A stretch of DNA of 64,000 nucleotides from Caldimonas tepidiphila (GTDB lineage: Bacteria; Pseudomonadota; Gammaproteobacteria; Burkholderiales; Burkholderiaceae_C), in contig NZ_QXMG01000001.1 in NCBI RefSeq assembly GCF_003569765.1, positions 62,001 to 126,000 on the forward strand, written 5' to 3'. Positions 1 through 9,900 of the stretch are shown in pieces. Within the stretch, counting starts at the first letter, position 1. Every line of letters begins with the position of its first letter. Both the position numbers and the translations under genes were made by a program. Under the pieces are notes generated by a model. That model saw only the letters and a list, made by a program, of their open reading frames with translations, was not told the DNA's origin and searched no databases.

Positions 1-53
1 CGGTGCAGGAGCTGGTCTTCCACCAGGGGCCGGGCGGCTGCGGCGGGGACTGA
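1..53 (+). CDS. possible 3' end of an unidentified gene (partial)
   Basis: A plus-strand reading frame enters from the left edge and ends with TGA at 51-53. Its visible tail is 16 residues, VQELVFHQGPGGCGGD. Every third codon position is G or C, as expected for coding DNA here, but 50 bases cannot prove a gene. It would converge on urtE. The tail does not look like UreD, which is missing from the urease cluster, and I do not recognise it. Confidence 0.3.
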   Translation, partial: VQELVFHQGPGGCGGD

Positions 54-66
54 ATCCCGCCCCCGC

Positions 67-780
67 TCAGATCGACATCAGCTGCCGCACGCCGTCGGCT
101 TCCATGTCGCGGCCGTGGCCGCGGCGGATCACCTCGCCGCGCTCCATCACGAGGTACTGGTCGGCGAGCTCCGCCGCGAAGTCGTAGTACTGCTCGACCA
201 GCACGATCGCCATGCGGTCCTTGCCCGTGCCGTCCAGGCCCTCGTCCGCGAGGCGCCGGATCACGCGGCCGATGTCCTTGATGATGCTCGGCTGGATGCC
301 CTCGGTCGGCTCGTCGAGCACGAGCAGCTTCGGGCCCGCGGCGAGTGCCCGCGCGATCGCGAGCTGCTGCTGCTGCCCGCCCGAGAGGTCGCCGCCGCGG
401 CGGTGCAACATCTGCTTCAGGACCGGAAACAGCTCGAAGAGCTGCGGCGGGATCGGCGTGCTGCCGCTCTTGTAGGCCAGGCCCATGCGCAGGTTCTCCT
501 CGACCGTGAGCCGGCCGAAGATCTCGCGGCCCTGCGGCACGTAGCCCACGCCCTTCCTGACGCGCTCGTAGGGGCTGTCGCGCGTGATGTCGCCGCCGTC
601 GAGTTTCACCGTGCCGGTCTTCACCGGCACCACGCCCATCAGGCTCTTGAGCAGCGTCGTCTTGCCGACGCCATTGCGGCCGAGGATCACGGTGACCTCG
701 CCGGCCCTCGCGTCCAGGCTCACGTTGCGCAGGATGTGCGAGCCGCCGTAGTACTGGTTGATGCCTTCGATCTTCAGCAT
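67..780 (-). CDS. urtE: urea ABC transporter ATP-binding protein UrtE
   Basis: This is the second ATPase of the high-affinity urea ABC importer, a LivF-type protein of 237 residues working on the cytoplasmic face of the membrane. It shows Walker A GRNGVGKT, signature LSGGQQQQ, Walker B LLVLDEPTEG and a switch His in IVLVEQYYDFA. The ATG at 780 gives the standard MLKIEGINQYYGGSHIL start; the open frame continues upstream only as antisense to urtD. It is the last gene of urtABCDE, 11 bases after urtD. The family is shared with branched-chain amino acid transporters, but the full five-gene set beside urease genes makes urea the clear substrate. Confidence 0.95.
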   Translation of the reverse strand: MLKIEGINQYYGGSHILRNVSLDARAGEVTVILGRNGVGKTTLLKSLMGVVPVKTGTVKLDGGDITRDSPYERVRKGVGYVPQGREIFGRLTVEENLRMGLAYKSGSTPIPPQLFELFPVLKQMLHRRGGDLSGGQQQQLAIARALAAGPKLLVLDEPTEGIQPSIIKDIGRVIRRLADEGLDGTGKDRMAIVLVEQYYDFAAELADQYLVMERGEVIRRGHGRDMEADGVRQLMSI

Positions 781-791
781 GTCGTGCTCCT

Positions 792-1667
792 TCAGCGGCC
801 CAGGTAGACCTCGACGACCTTCTCGTTCGCCTGCACGTCGGCCAGGCGCCCCTCGGCCAGCACGCTGCCCTCGTGCAGCACCGTGACGGTCTTGTGCCCC
901 TCGGTGAGCTGGTCGACGAACTTCATGTCGTGCTCGACCACCACCAGCGAGTGCTTGCCCTCCAGCGCCAGGAAGAGCTCGGCGGTGCGCTCGGTCTCCT
1001 CGTCGGTCATGCCGGCCACGGGTTCGTCCAGCAGCAGCAGCTTCGGGTCCTGCATCAGCAGCATGCCGATCTCGAGCCACTGCTTCTGGCCATGGCTCAG
1101 CAGGCCCGCGGTGCGCTGCGCCTCGTGCTTCAGGTGGATCAGCTGCAGCGTCTCGCCGATGCGGTCGAGCTGCTCGCCGGAGAGCCGGAAGAAGAGCGAT
1201 GCGCGCACGCCCCGGTCGGCCTTGAGCGCGAGCTCCAGGTTCTCGAACACGGTCAGCTGCTCGTAGACGGTGGGCTTCTGGAACTTGCGGCCGATGCCGA
1301 TCTGCGCGATCTCGTTCTCGCGCAGGCGCAGCAGGTCGATGGTCGAGCCGAAGAAGGCCTGGCCCGCGTCGGGCCGGGTCTTGCCGGTGATGACGTCCAT
1401 CATCGTGGTCTTGCCTGCGCCGTTCGGGCCGATGATGCAGCGCAGCTCGCCGGCGCCGATGTTGAGGCTGAGCTTGTTGAGCGCGCGAAAGCCGTCGAAG
1501 CTGACCGTGATGTCGTCGAGGTAGAGGATCGCGCCGTGAGCCACGTCCAGCTCGCCCGGCCGCACCACGCGTCCGTAGCTCGCGCCGGAGGCGCCGGTGG
1601 AGGCCGCCTTCCTGCGCTCGTGCTCGGCCAGCGCCTGCGCGCCGGCCTCCATCAGGTCGGGCGTCAT
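792..1667 (-). CDS. urtD: urea ABC transporter ATP-binding protein UrtD
   Basis: First ATPase of the urea importer (LivG type), 291 residues. Walker A is GPNGAGKTT, the signature is LSHGQKQWLEIGM and Walker B is LLLLDEPVAGM. An extension of about 45 residues precedes the ABC domain and is Ala/Glu-rich at its start, as in many UrtD proteins. The start is ATG at 1667, which overlaps the urtC stop codon by 4 bases (ATGA), implying translational coupling. UrtD pairs with UrtE under the UrtB/UrtC membrane pore. Confidence 0.95.
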   Translation of the reverse strand: MTPDLMEAGAQALAEHERRKAASTGASGASYGRVVRPGELDVAHGAILYLDDITVSFDGFRALNKLSLNIGAGELRCIIGPNGAGKTTMMDVITGKTRPDAGQAFFGSTIDLLRLRENEIAQIGIGRKFQKPTVYEQLTVFENLELALKADRGVRASLFFRLSGEQLDRIGETLQLIHLKHEAQRTAGLLSHGQKQWLEIGMLLMQDPKLLLLDEPVAGMTDEETERTAELFLALEGKHSLVVVEHDMKFVDQLTEGHKTVTVLHEGSVLAEGRLADVQANEKVVEVYLGR

Positions 1668-2788
1668 GCGTGCTCCTCCTTCTTGAACTTGCGGAACAGG
1701 CCGACGATGCCCTGCGGCAGAAACAGCGTCACCGCGATGAAGAGCGCGCCGAGGAAGTAGAGCCAGAACTCGGGAAACGCCACCGTGAACCAGCTCTTGG
1801 CGCCGTTGACGAAGAAGGCGCCGACGATCGGGCCGATCAGCGTCGCGCGCCCGCCCACCGCCGCCCACACCGCGATCTCGATGCCCGCGGCCGGCGACAT
1901 CTCGCCCGGGTTGATGATGCCGACCTGCGGCACGTACAGCGCGCCGGCGATGCCGCACATCACGGCCGAGAGCGTCCAGATCGACAGCTTGTACCAGAGC
2001 GGGTCGTAGCCGGTGAACATCACGCGGCTTTCGGCGTCGCGGATCGCCTGCAGCACGCGGCCGTACTTGCTGTTGACGATCCAGCGCGCCATCAGGAAGA
2101 AGCCGATCAGGGTCAGGCCGGTGAGCACGAACAGCGTCATGCGCATCGACGGCGTGGCCAGTGGCAGGTCGAGGATGCGCTTGAAGTCGGTGAAGCCGTT
2201 GTTGCCGCCGAAGCCGGTCTCGTTGCGGAAGAACAGCAGCATCGCCGCATAGGTCAGCGCCTGCGTGATGATCGAGAAGTACACCCCCTTGATGCGCGAG
2301 CGGAAGGCGAAGAAGCCGAACACGAAGGCGAGCAGGCCCGGCACCAGCACCACGAGCAGCATCTGCCCCAGGAAGGAGTCGCTCAGGGCCCAGTGCCAGG
2401 GCAGCTCCTTCCAGTCGAGGAAGACCATGAAGTCCGGCAGGGCCGAGCCGTAGTTGCCGTCGGCGCCGATCTGGCGCATCAGGTACATGCCCATCGCGTA
2501 GCCGCCGAGCGCGAAGAACAGGCCGTGGCCGAGCGACAGGATGCCGGTGTAGCCCCAGATCAGGTCCATCGCGAGCGCGGCGATCGCGTAGCACATGATC
2601 TTGCCGACGAGCGTGACGTGGTAGTCGCTGAGGTGCAGCGCGCTGCCGGCCGGCACCGCGAGGTTCAGCAGCGGCACCAGCACCGTGACGGTGACGAGGG
2701 CGGCGAGCAGGCCGCTCCAGCTCTTCGGGCCGAGCAGCAGGCCGCGGCGCGGGCGCAGCGGGACGGGGGACGTGAGAACGGCGCTCAT
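1664..2788 (-). CDS. urtC: urea ABC transporter permease UrtC
   Basis: Second membrane subunit of the urea importer, LivM type, 374 residues. After a short basic N-terminus it has about ten hydrophobic spans, with typical family segments such as MDLIWGYTGILSLGHGLFFALG and AAGIEIAVWAAVGGRATLIGP. The C-terminus is short and basic (LFRKFKKEEHA). It overlaps urtD by 4 bases and lies 58 bases after urtB. Together with UrtB it forms the urea translocation channel. Confidence 0.95.
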   Translation of the reverse strand: MSAVLTSPVPLRPRRGLLLGPKSWSGLLAALVTVTVLVPLLNLAVPAGSALHLSDYHVTLVGKIMCYAIAALAMDLIWGYTGILSLGHGLFFALGGYAMGMYLMRQIGADGNYGSALPDFMVFLDWKELPWHWALSDSFLGQMLLVVLVPGLLAFVFGFFAFRSRIKGVYFSIITQALTYAAMLLFFRNETGFGGNNGFTDFKRILDLPLATPSMRMTLFVLTGLTLIGFFLMARWIVNSKYGRVLQAIRDAESRVMFTGYDPLWYKLSIWTLSAVMCGIAGALYVPQVGIINPGEMSPAAGIEIAVWAAVGGRATLIGPIVGAFFVNGAKSWFTVAFPEFWLYFLGALFIAVTLFLPQGIVGLFRKFKKEEHA

Positions 2789-2846
2789 GCGGCGGCTCCT
2801 GGTGGGGAAACGGCGAAGGCCGGGAAAAACGGGAGGGGGTGCTTCG

Positions 2847-4445
2847 TCATGCTTCGGCGCTCCGGCCCTTCATCGCGAACAGTCCCTGCGGCCGCTTCTG
2901 GATGAAGGCGACGATCAGCACCAGCACGGTGATCTTCGCGAGCACCGCACCCGACCAGCCCTCCAGCAGCTTGTTGATCAGCCCGAGGCCCATCGCGGCG
3001 TAGACGGTGCCGGCGAGCTGGCCGACGCCGCCGGTGACGACCACCATGAAGGAGTCGACGATGTAGCCCTGGCCGAGGTCGGGGCCGACGTTGCCGACCT
3101 GCGACAGCGCGCAGCCCGCGAGGCCCGCGATGCCGGCGCCGAGCGCGAAGGCATAGGTGTCGACCCGCGCGGTGTTGACGCCGACGCAGGAGGCCATGCG
3201 GCGGTTCTGCGTCACGCCGCGCACGAACAGGCCCAGCCGCGTGCGCGAGATCAGCAGCGCGACGCCGACGAGCACCAGGGCCGCGAAGGCAAGGATCGCG
3301 ATGCGGTTGTAGGGCAGCGTCAGGTTGCTCATCACCTGCACGCCGCCGCTGAGCCAGGACGGGTTCTCGACCTGCACGTTCTGCGCGCCGAAGATCGAGC
3401 GCACCGCCTGGATCAGGATCAGGCTGATGCCCCAGGTCGCGAGCAGCGTCTCGAGCGGCCGCCCGTACAGCCAGCGGATCACGCTGCGCTCCAGCGCCGC
3501 GCCGACGAGCGCCGCGGCGAGGAAGGACGCGGGGATGGCCGCGACGACGTACCAGTCGAACAGGCCCGGCAGGTGCTCGCGGAACAGCACCTGCACGAGG
3601 TAGGTGGCGTAGGCGCCGATCATCATCAGCTCGCCGTGCGCCATGTTGATCACGCCCATCAGGCCGTAGGTGATCGCGAGGCCGAGCGCCACGAGCAGCA
3701 GGATCGAGCCGAGGCTCGCGCCGCTGAAGAGCAGGCCGAGCCGGTCGCCCCAGGCCAGGCGCGACTCGACCGCGGCGAGCGACTTCTTCAGCTGCGCCCG
3801 CACGGCCGCATCGGTCTCGGCGTCCTCCGCGAGGCGCTCGAGCAGCAACGTGCGCGTCGAGGTCTCGCTGCTGGCGGCGAGCGCCCGCGCGGCCTCGAGC
3901 CGGCGCGTGGCCTCGGGCGCGGAGAGCAGCAGCGCCTCGCGCATCTGCTCCAGCTGCGCCCGCAGGCGGGAGTCGGTCTCGGTACGCAGGGCCTTCTCGA
4001 TCGCCGGCAGCAGGCCCGCGTCGAGGTTCTCGCGCAGGTTCGCGACCGCCTGCGCGCGCTCGGCCCGGTCGGCGGAGAAGAGCTTGAGCGCGGCGAGCGC
4101 CGCCTCGATCTCGCGGCGCATGCGGTTGCTGTTGACGACCTCCTCGGCATCGGTCGGCAGCGCGGTCTCGGCGCCGCTCGCCGCGTCGGTGACGCGCGCG
4201 CCGCGCACGATCAGCACGCGCTCGCCCGCGACGCGGACCTCGTCGGCGAGCAGCGACTCGAGGAAGGGTTGCAGGCTCGCGTCGGCGCTGGCGGCGGCGG
4301 ACTGCAGCGCCGCGATGCGCTCGTCGTTGTCGCCCGCGGCGATGGCCAGCGCCTGCGCGGGCGTGAAGGCGCGCGCGGGCAGCGCGGCCAGCAGCGCCAG
4401 CGCGGCGGCGAGCAGCGGAAGGAGGATGCGCAGGTGTCGGTTCAC
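2847..4445 (-). CDS. urtB: urea ABC transporter permease UrtB
   Basis: First membrane subunit of the urea importer, 532 residues. Residues 1-26 look like a signal peptide. About 210 Ala/Arg/Glu-rich residues with helical, repeat-like character follow, and then a LivH-type permease domain (from about residue 240, GLAITYGLMGVINMAHGEL). This N-terminal extracytoplasmic extension is usual for UrtB and separates it from LivH. The start is a GTG at 4445 with no convincing Shine-Dalgarno sequence. The 149-base spacer from urtA contains a 15-bp stem-loop, so urtB may be expressed below urtA. Confidence 0.93.
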   Translation of the reverse strand: MNRHLRILLPLLAAALALLAALPARAFTPAQALAIAAGDNDERIAALQSAAASADASLQPFLESLLADEVRVAGERVLIVRGARVTDAASGAETALPTDAEEVVNSNRMRREIEAALAALKLFSADRAERAQAVANLRENLDAGLLPAIEKALRTETDSRLRAQLEQMREALLLSAPEATRRLEAARALAASSETSTRTLLLERLAEDAETDAAVRAQLKKSLAAVESRLAWGDRLGLLFSGASLGSILLLVALGLAITYGLMGVINMAHGELMMIGAYATYLVQVLFREHLPGLFDWYVVAAIPASFLAAALVGAALERSVIRWLYGRPLETLLATWGISLILIQAVRSIFGAQNVQVENPSWLSGGVQVMSNLTLPYNRIAILAFAALVLVGVALLISRTRLGLFVRGVTQNRRMASCVGVNTARVDTYAFALGAGIAGLAGCALSQVGNVGPDLGQGYIVDSFMVVVTGGVGQLAGTVYAAMGLGLINKLLEGWSGAVLAKITVLVLIVAFIQKRPQGLFAMKGRSAEA

Positions 4446-4495
4446 GGGTGGATCCCGGGGCCGGCCCTTCCGGGACGGCCCGCCAGTCGGTGAAG

Positions 4496-4533
4496 GCTTG
4501 CGCCTGCCGCGATGCGGCGCGGCAGGCGCAAGC
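4496..4533 (-). promoter_or_regulatory. intercistronic stem-loop between urtA and urtB
   Basis: The arms 4496-4510 and 4519-4533 are perfectly complementary over 15 bases around an 8-base loop. There is no U-tract on either strand, so it is unlikely to be a full intrinsic terminator. A second G/C-rich inverted repeat (GCCGGC arms) lies at about 4555-4580. Between a periplasmic binding-protein gene and its permease gene such a hairpin commonly protects the upstream mRNA or attenuates transcription; that role is inferred. Confidence 0.6.
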
Positions 4534-4594
4534 CCGGGAGGGAAGCGGATTCAGCCGGCCGGCCCGTGGGGGCCGGCGGGCCTCGGCGCGAGGG

Positions 4595-5875
4595 TCAGAG
4601 CGACTTCTCGGGCACGTCCTTCTTCTTGTCGTTGCCGGGGATGTAGGGGCTCCAGGGGTTGGCGCGCACCGGGCCCTTGGTCTTCCAGACCACGTTGAAC
4701 TGGCCGTCGGCCTTCACTTCGCCGATGAACACCGGCTTGTGCAGGTGGTGGTTCTTCTCGTCCATCTTGGCGAGGAAGCCGCTCGGCGCCTGGAAGGTCT
4801 GGCCGGCCATCGCCGCGATCACCTTGTCGGTCTCGGTGCTCTTGGCCTTCTCGACCGCCTGCTTCCACATGTGGATGCCGATGTAGGTGGCCTCCATCGG
4901 GTCGTTGGTCAGCGGCTTGTCCTTGTGGCCGGCGATGTTCTTCGCCTTCGCGTACGCGGCCCACTTCTTGATGAACTCGTCGTTGGCCGGGTTCTTGACC
5001 GACATGAAGTAGTTCCACGCAGCGAGGTGGCCGACGAGCGGCTTGGTGTCGACGCCGCGCAGCTCCTCCTCGCCGACCGAGAAGGCCACCACCGGCACGT
5101 CGGTGGCCTTCAGGCCCTGGTTGCCCAGCTCCTTGTAGAAGGGCACGTTCGAGTCGCCGTTGATGGTCGAGATCACCGCGGTCTTCTTCCCCGCAGCGGC
5201 AAACTTCTTGATGTTGCCGATGATGGTCTGGTAGTCGCTGTGGCCGAAGGGGGTGTAGGCCTCCATGATGTCGGCATCGGCGACGCCCTTGGACTTCAGG
5301 AACGCCCGCAGGATCTTGTTCGTCGTGCGCGGATAGACGTAGTCGGTGCCGAGCAGCACGAAGCGCTTGGCGCTGCCGCCGTCCTTGCTCATCAGGTATT
5401 CCACCGCGGGGATGGCCTGCTGGTTGGGCGCGGCGCCGGTGTAGAACACGTTCTTGCTGAGCTCCTCGCCCTCGTACTGCACCGGGTAGAACAGCAGGCC
5501 GTTGAGCTCCTCGAACACCGGCAGCACCGACTTGCGGCTGACCGAGGTCCAGCAGCCGAAGGTCACCGCCACCTTGTCCTGGCTGATGAGCTGCTTGGCC
5601 TTCTCGGCGAACAGCGGCCAGTTCGAGGCCGGGTCGACCACCACGGGCTCCAGCTTCTTGCCCATCACGCCGCCCTTGGCGTTGATCTCGTCGATCGCCA
5701 TCAGCGCCACGTCCTTGAGCACCGTCTCGGAGATCGCCATCGTGCCAGACAGCGAATGCAGGATGCCGACCTTGATGGTGTCGGCGGCCAAGGCCTGCGA
5801 GCCGAAGGACAGCGCGGCGACGCCGAGGGCCACGGCGCTGAGGGACTTGCCGAAATGGCGGCGGGAAGAGTTCAT
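4595..5875 (-). CDS. urtA: urea ABC transporter substrate-binding protein UrtA
   Basis: Periplasmic urea-binding protein, 426 residues, of the Leu/Ile/Val-binding (type I) family. The N-terminus MNSSRRHFGKSLSAVALG carries a twin-arginine-like motif (SRRHFGK) followed by a hydrophobic stretch ending SQALA-A, so export may be by Tat. The mature part starts DTIKVGILHSLSGTMAISE. The ATG at 5875 was chosen because AGGAG lies about nine bases upstream; longer in-frame extensions have no such site. It is the first gene of urtABCDE, preceded by a promoter-like region with an inverted repeat at 5989-6004. Confidence 0.95.
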   Translation of the reverse strand: MNSSRRHFGKSLSAVALGVAALSFGSQALAADTIKVGILHSLSGTMAISETVLKDVALMAIDEINAKGGVMGKKLEPVVVDPASNWPLFAEKAKQLISQDKVAVTFGCWTSVSRKSVLPVFEELNGLLFYPVQYEGEELSKNVFYTGAAPNQQAIPAVEYLMSKDGGSAKRFVLLGTDYVYPRTTNKILRAFLKSKGVADADIMEAYTPFGHSDYQTIIGNIKKFAAAGKKTAVISTINGDSNVPFYKELGNQGLKATDVPVVAFSVGEEELRGVDTKPLVGHLAAWNYFMSVKNPANDEFIKKWAAYAKAKNIAGHKDKPLTNDPMEATYIGIHMWKQAVEKAKSTETDKVIAAMAGQTFQAPSGFLAKMDEKNHHLHKPVFIGEVKADGQFNVVWKTKGPVRANPWSPYIPGNDKKKDVPEKSL

Positions 5876-5959
5876 GGAAGGGCGCTCCTGGGTGTGTCGG
5901 GTGAGGAAACCTCGGCCTTCGGCAGACCTCCTGTTGCAGGTCTTGCCGGGCACACACGC

Positions 5960-6004
5960 AGGTTACGGAGCCCCTCTGTTCCGACCAATACGCCGGATGG
6001 CGTA
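5960..6004 (-). promoter_or_regulatory. putative activated promoter and operator of urtA
   Basis: Reading the minus strand, TACGCC-ATCC-GGCGTA (5989-6004) is a 6-bp inverted repeat that abuts a weak -35-like TTGGTC (5983-5988). A weak -10-like TAACCT (5960-5965) follows after 17 bases. The repeat centre would be near -43, the usual place for an activator touching sigma at a poor promoter. The LuxR-type regulator encoded immediately upstream (6036-6992) is the obvious candidate to bind here. The start site is predicted, not shown. Confidence 0.4.
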
Positions 6005-6035
6005 GGTCGGCGCCGCCGCGGGCGGCAGGGGGACT

Positions 6036-6992
6036 TCAGCCCGCCACGTCCGGGCGCAGCTGCCGCACCCGCTCCATCGCCCGGCCGGCCGCCGCGGTGC
6101 GCGTCTCGACGCCGAGCTTGGCGAACACGTGCTCCAGGTGCTTCTTCACGGTGGCCGGGCTCATGCCGAGGATGTCGCCGATGTCGCGGTTGATCTTGCC
6201 CTTGGCGACCCAGTAGAGCACCTCGGCCTCGCGCGCGGTGAGCCGGAAGGCGGCGCCGAGCGCCTCGATCAGCGCCGCGTCCGAGCTCTCGCGCATCACG
6301 ATCAGCCACTCGTCGTCGCCGCTTTGCTCGTGCAGCCGGAAGATCAGGCGCCGGGCCCCCTGCACGATGGTGAGCGGCGGCGGCTCGGTGGCCGTCGCCG
6401 CGGCCTGCGCCGCATGCGTCTGCAGCCAGTCAAGCACCGCGGCCGGCGTCAGCGGCGCCTCGGTGCCGAAATAGTCGTGCAGCAGCCGCCGCGCCAGCGG
6501 CGTGTGCCACACCAGCCGGCCGTCGCTCGCGCGGATCGTGATCGTCGCGTGGCCGAAGGCGTCGAGCGCATTGCGCGCCTGCCGCGCCTGCCGCGCACCT
6601 TGCATGTGCGCAGCGATGCGGGCAAGCACCTCGGTGGTGCGCACCGGTTTGGTGACATAGTCGACGCCGCCGGCGGCGAAGGCCGCGACGACATGCTCGG
6701 TCTCGGTCAGCCCGGTCATGAAGACGATCGGGATGTGCGCGGTGAGGGGATCGCCCTTGAGGCGGCGCGCGACCTCGAAGCCGTCGAGGCCCGGCATCAC
6801 CGCGTCGAGCAGCACGATGTCGGGCCGCGCCTGCGCGGCGCGCTGCAGCGCGCTCGTGCCGTCGGTGGCGACGAGCACGGTGTAGCCCGACTCGTCGAGC
6901 GCGTCGTGCAGCACCGCGAGGTTGTCGGGCACGTCGTCGACGATCAGCACCACGGGGGCGCTGCCGCGTTCAGGGAGTCGGTTCGTCGGCAT
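6036..6992 (-). CDS. LuxR/NarL-type response regulator paired with the permease-kinase
   Basis: A 318-residue two-domain regulator. The receiver domain (about 13-130) has the acidic pair DD, phospho-acceptor Asp63 (LLDAVMPGLDG), the conserved T/S at FMTGL and Lys in TKPVR. A middle region of about 110 residues looks PAS-like (ITIRASDGRLVWHTPLARRLL). The C-terminal LuxR helix-turn-helix is AFRLTAREAEVLYWVAKGKINRDIGDILGMSPATVKKHLEHVFAKLGV. The ATG at 6990-6992 lies inside the last 23 bases of the kinase gene, so the two are translationally coupled. urtA follows 160 bases downstream; its promoter is the most likely target. Confidence 0.88.
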   Translation of the reverse strand: MPTNRLPERGSAPVVLIVDDVPDNLAVLHDALDESGYTVLVATDGTSALQRAAQARPDIVLLDAVMPGLDGFEVARRLKGDPLTAHIPIVFMTGLTETEHVVAAFAAGGVDYVTKPVRTTEVLARIAAHMQGARQARQARNALDAFGHATITIRASDGRLVWHTPLARRLLHDYFGTEAPLTPAAVLDWLQTHAAQAAATATEPPPLTIVQGARRLIFRLHEQSGDDEWLIVMRESSDAALIEALGAAFRLTAREAEVLYWVAKGKINRDIGDILGMSPATVKKHLEHVFAKLGVETRTAAAGRAMERVRQLRPDVAG

Positions 6993-9900
6993 GGCGGGCG
7001 CGGCGCAGCAGGAGCGCGATGGTGTCGAACTGGAACTGGCGCGCGAGGCCGCGCAGCTGCGCCGCGAACGCGGCGCTCTCGGGCTCGGCGGCCTCGATGT
7101 CGTCGAGTTTCTTCATGATGCCGCGAAGGTAGCCGAGTTCGACCAGTTCGGCGAGCGCGCGCAGATGGGGCTCGGACGGCGCCCGCAGTTGCGGCGCGGC
7201 CGGCGCGGCGGCTGCGGCCGGTGCCGCCGCGGGCGCCTCGATCCACTGCAGCGCGAGGCGCCGGCCGAGCCAGTCGAGCAGCTCGGCCACGCGCACCGGC
7301 TTGACGAAGAAGTCCTCCGGCGCGATGCCGGCGTCGTTGTCCAGGCCCTTGTCGAAGGCGTTGGCCGACACGATCGCCGCCGGCGCCTCGCTCGCGCGTT
7401 CGCGGCGGATCGTGCGCAGCGTCTCCCAGCCGTCGATGCCCGGCATCGCGAGGTCCATCAGGATCGCGTGCGGCTCGAGCCCGTCGCGCAGCAGCGCCAG
7501 CGCCTCGTGCCCCGAGGCCGCCTGCGCGATCTCGAAGCCGAGCGGCTGCAGCACGCTCACGAGCAGGCCGCGGTCGGCCTCCTCGTTGTCCACCACCAGG
7601 ATGCGCCGGCGCGCGCCGGCGTAGCCCGCGCGCGCGCGGCGCGCCGGGCCCGGCGCCGGCATCGCGAGGCGGGTGCCGGGCAGGTAGAGCTTGACCGCGA
7701 AGCAGGTGCCGACGCCCGGCGTGCTGCGCACCGTCATCTCCCCGCCCATCAGGTCGGTGAGCATCTTCGCGATCGTGAGCCCGAGCCCGGTGCTGCCGGC
7801 CGGCGCGCCGGTCGCGGCCGAGCCGCGCACGAAGGGCTCGAAGATGCGCGCGAGTTCCTCCGGGCCCATGCCGGGGCCGGAGTCCTCGATCTCGAAGCGC
7901 GCCATCTCGCCCGAGTAGTGCAGCCGGAACAGCACCTGCCCCTCGCTCGTGAACTTGACCGCGTTGCCGAGCACGTTGATCAGGATCTGGCGCAGCCGCC
8001 GCTCGTCGGCGCGCACCGCCTCGGGCGGCGTGCCGGTGAAGGCATGCCGGAAGGCGATCCCCTTGGCCGCCGCCTGCTGCTCGAACAGGCGCACGAGCTC
8101 GTGCAGGCAGTCGACGAAGCGCATCGGCCGCACCTCGAGCGCGAGCTTGCCGCTCTCGATGCGCGCGATGTCGAGCGTGCCCTCGATCAGCGACAGCAGG
8201 TGGTCGCCGCCGCGGCGGATCACGCGCACCGCCTGGCGGCGGTGGGCCGGCATCGCCTCGTCCTCGTCGAGCAGCTGCGCGTAGCCGAGGATGCTGTTGA
8301 GCGGCGTGCGCAGCTCGTGGCTGATCGTGGAGATGTAGCGGCTCTTGGCCTGGTTGGCCGCGTCGGCGGCGCGCTTGGCCTGCTGCAGCTGCTCGTCGGT
8401 GCGGCGGTGCGACTCGATCTCGCGCATCAGCAGGTGCGTCTGCCGGTTCGACTCCTCCTGCGCCACCTCGCGGCTGCGCAGCGTCAGCACCAGCCACCAT
8501 GCGAAGGTGCCCGCCACCAGCAGCAGCGCGGCGTAGGCCTTCACGAAGCCCGTCTTCAGCGGCCCGGCCAGCGCCTCGCCGGCCTCGCCGAGCGCGCGCA
8601 GCTCCTGGTCGTAGAGCAGCGCGAACAGCAGCGCGAGCAGCGGCGCGATCGCCGCCATCAGCAGCAGGTAGTGGCCGAGCCCGGTGTCGAGGTAGGGCTG
8701 CATGCGGCGCGGCAGCAGGCGCGCGAGCAGCGCGCTCCATTGCGCCGACAGCCGCGCCTCGGGCTTGCACAGGTCGTGGCAGCGCGCGTCGAGCGTGCAG
8801 CACAGCGAGCAGATGAAACCCTGGTAGGCGGGGCAGTGCGCCATGTCGCCCGCGTCGTAGTCGCGCTCGCAGACGGTGCAGCGGCGCAGGCCGTAGCGGC
8901 CCTCGGGCGGCGGCTCCTGCGCCGCGGCGGCGCCGGCAGGCCGCGCCGGCGGCATCGGCTGGCGCGCGAGGTAGTAGCGCCCCCCGGTGGCCCAGGCGAT
9001 CAGCGGCGACGCGACGAAGGCGGTGACGAGCGCGATCAGCGCCGAGAAGGCCTGTGCCGTCGCGCCGAAGAAGCCCAGGTGCGCGGCCACCGACAGCAGC
9101 GAGGCGATGCCCATCGCGCCGACGCCGACCGGGTTGACGTCCCACAGGTGCGCGCGCTTGAACTCGATGCCGCGCGGCGACAGGCCCAGCGGCTTGTTGA
9201 CGACGAGGTCGGCGACGACGGCCATCATCCACGAGATCGCGATGTTCGAGTACAGCCCGAGCACGCGGCCGAGCGCCTGGAACACGTCGAGCTCCATCAG
9301 CACCAGCGCGATGAGGATGTTGAAGAGCATCCACACCACGCGGCCCGGGTGGTGGTGCGTGAGGCGCGAGAAGAAGTTCGACCACGCGAGCGAGCCCGCG
9401 TAGGCGTTCGTGACGTTGATCTTCAGCTGCGACACGACCACGAACAGCGCGGTGGCCGCGACCGCCCAGCCGAGGTTCGGGAAGACGTACTCCCACGCGG
9501 CGAGGTACATCTGGTTCGGGTCCACCGCGCGCGCCACCGGCACCAGGTGGCTGATCGCGAGGTAGGCGAGCAGCGCGCCGCCGAGCATCTTGACGACGCC
9601 GAGCACCACCCAGCCCGGCCCGCCGATCAGCACCGCGGTCCACCAGCGGGCGCGGTTCGCGGCCGTGCGCTCGGGCATGAAGCGCAGGTAGTCGGCCTGC
9701 TCGCCCATCTGCGTGATCAGCGCGATGCCGACCGTCATCGCGGCGCCGAACAGGCGCAGGTCGAACACCCCGCCCTGCCCGCCCTCGCCCGGATAGCCGG
9801 CCAGCCGCGCGACGAGGCCCGGGTCCTCGCGCAGCACGAAGACGTAGGGCACGACCAGCAGCACGAGCCACAGCGGCTGCGTCCAGACCTGCAGCCGGCT

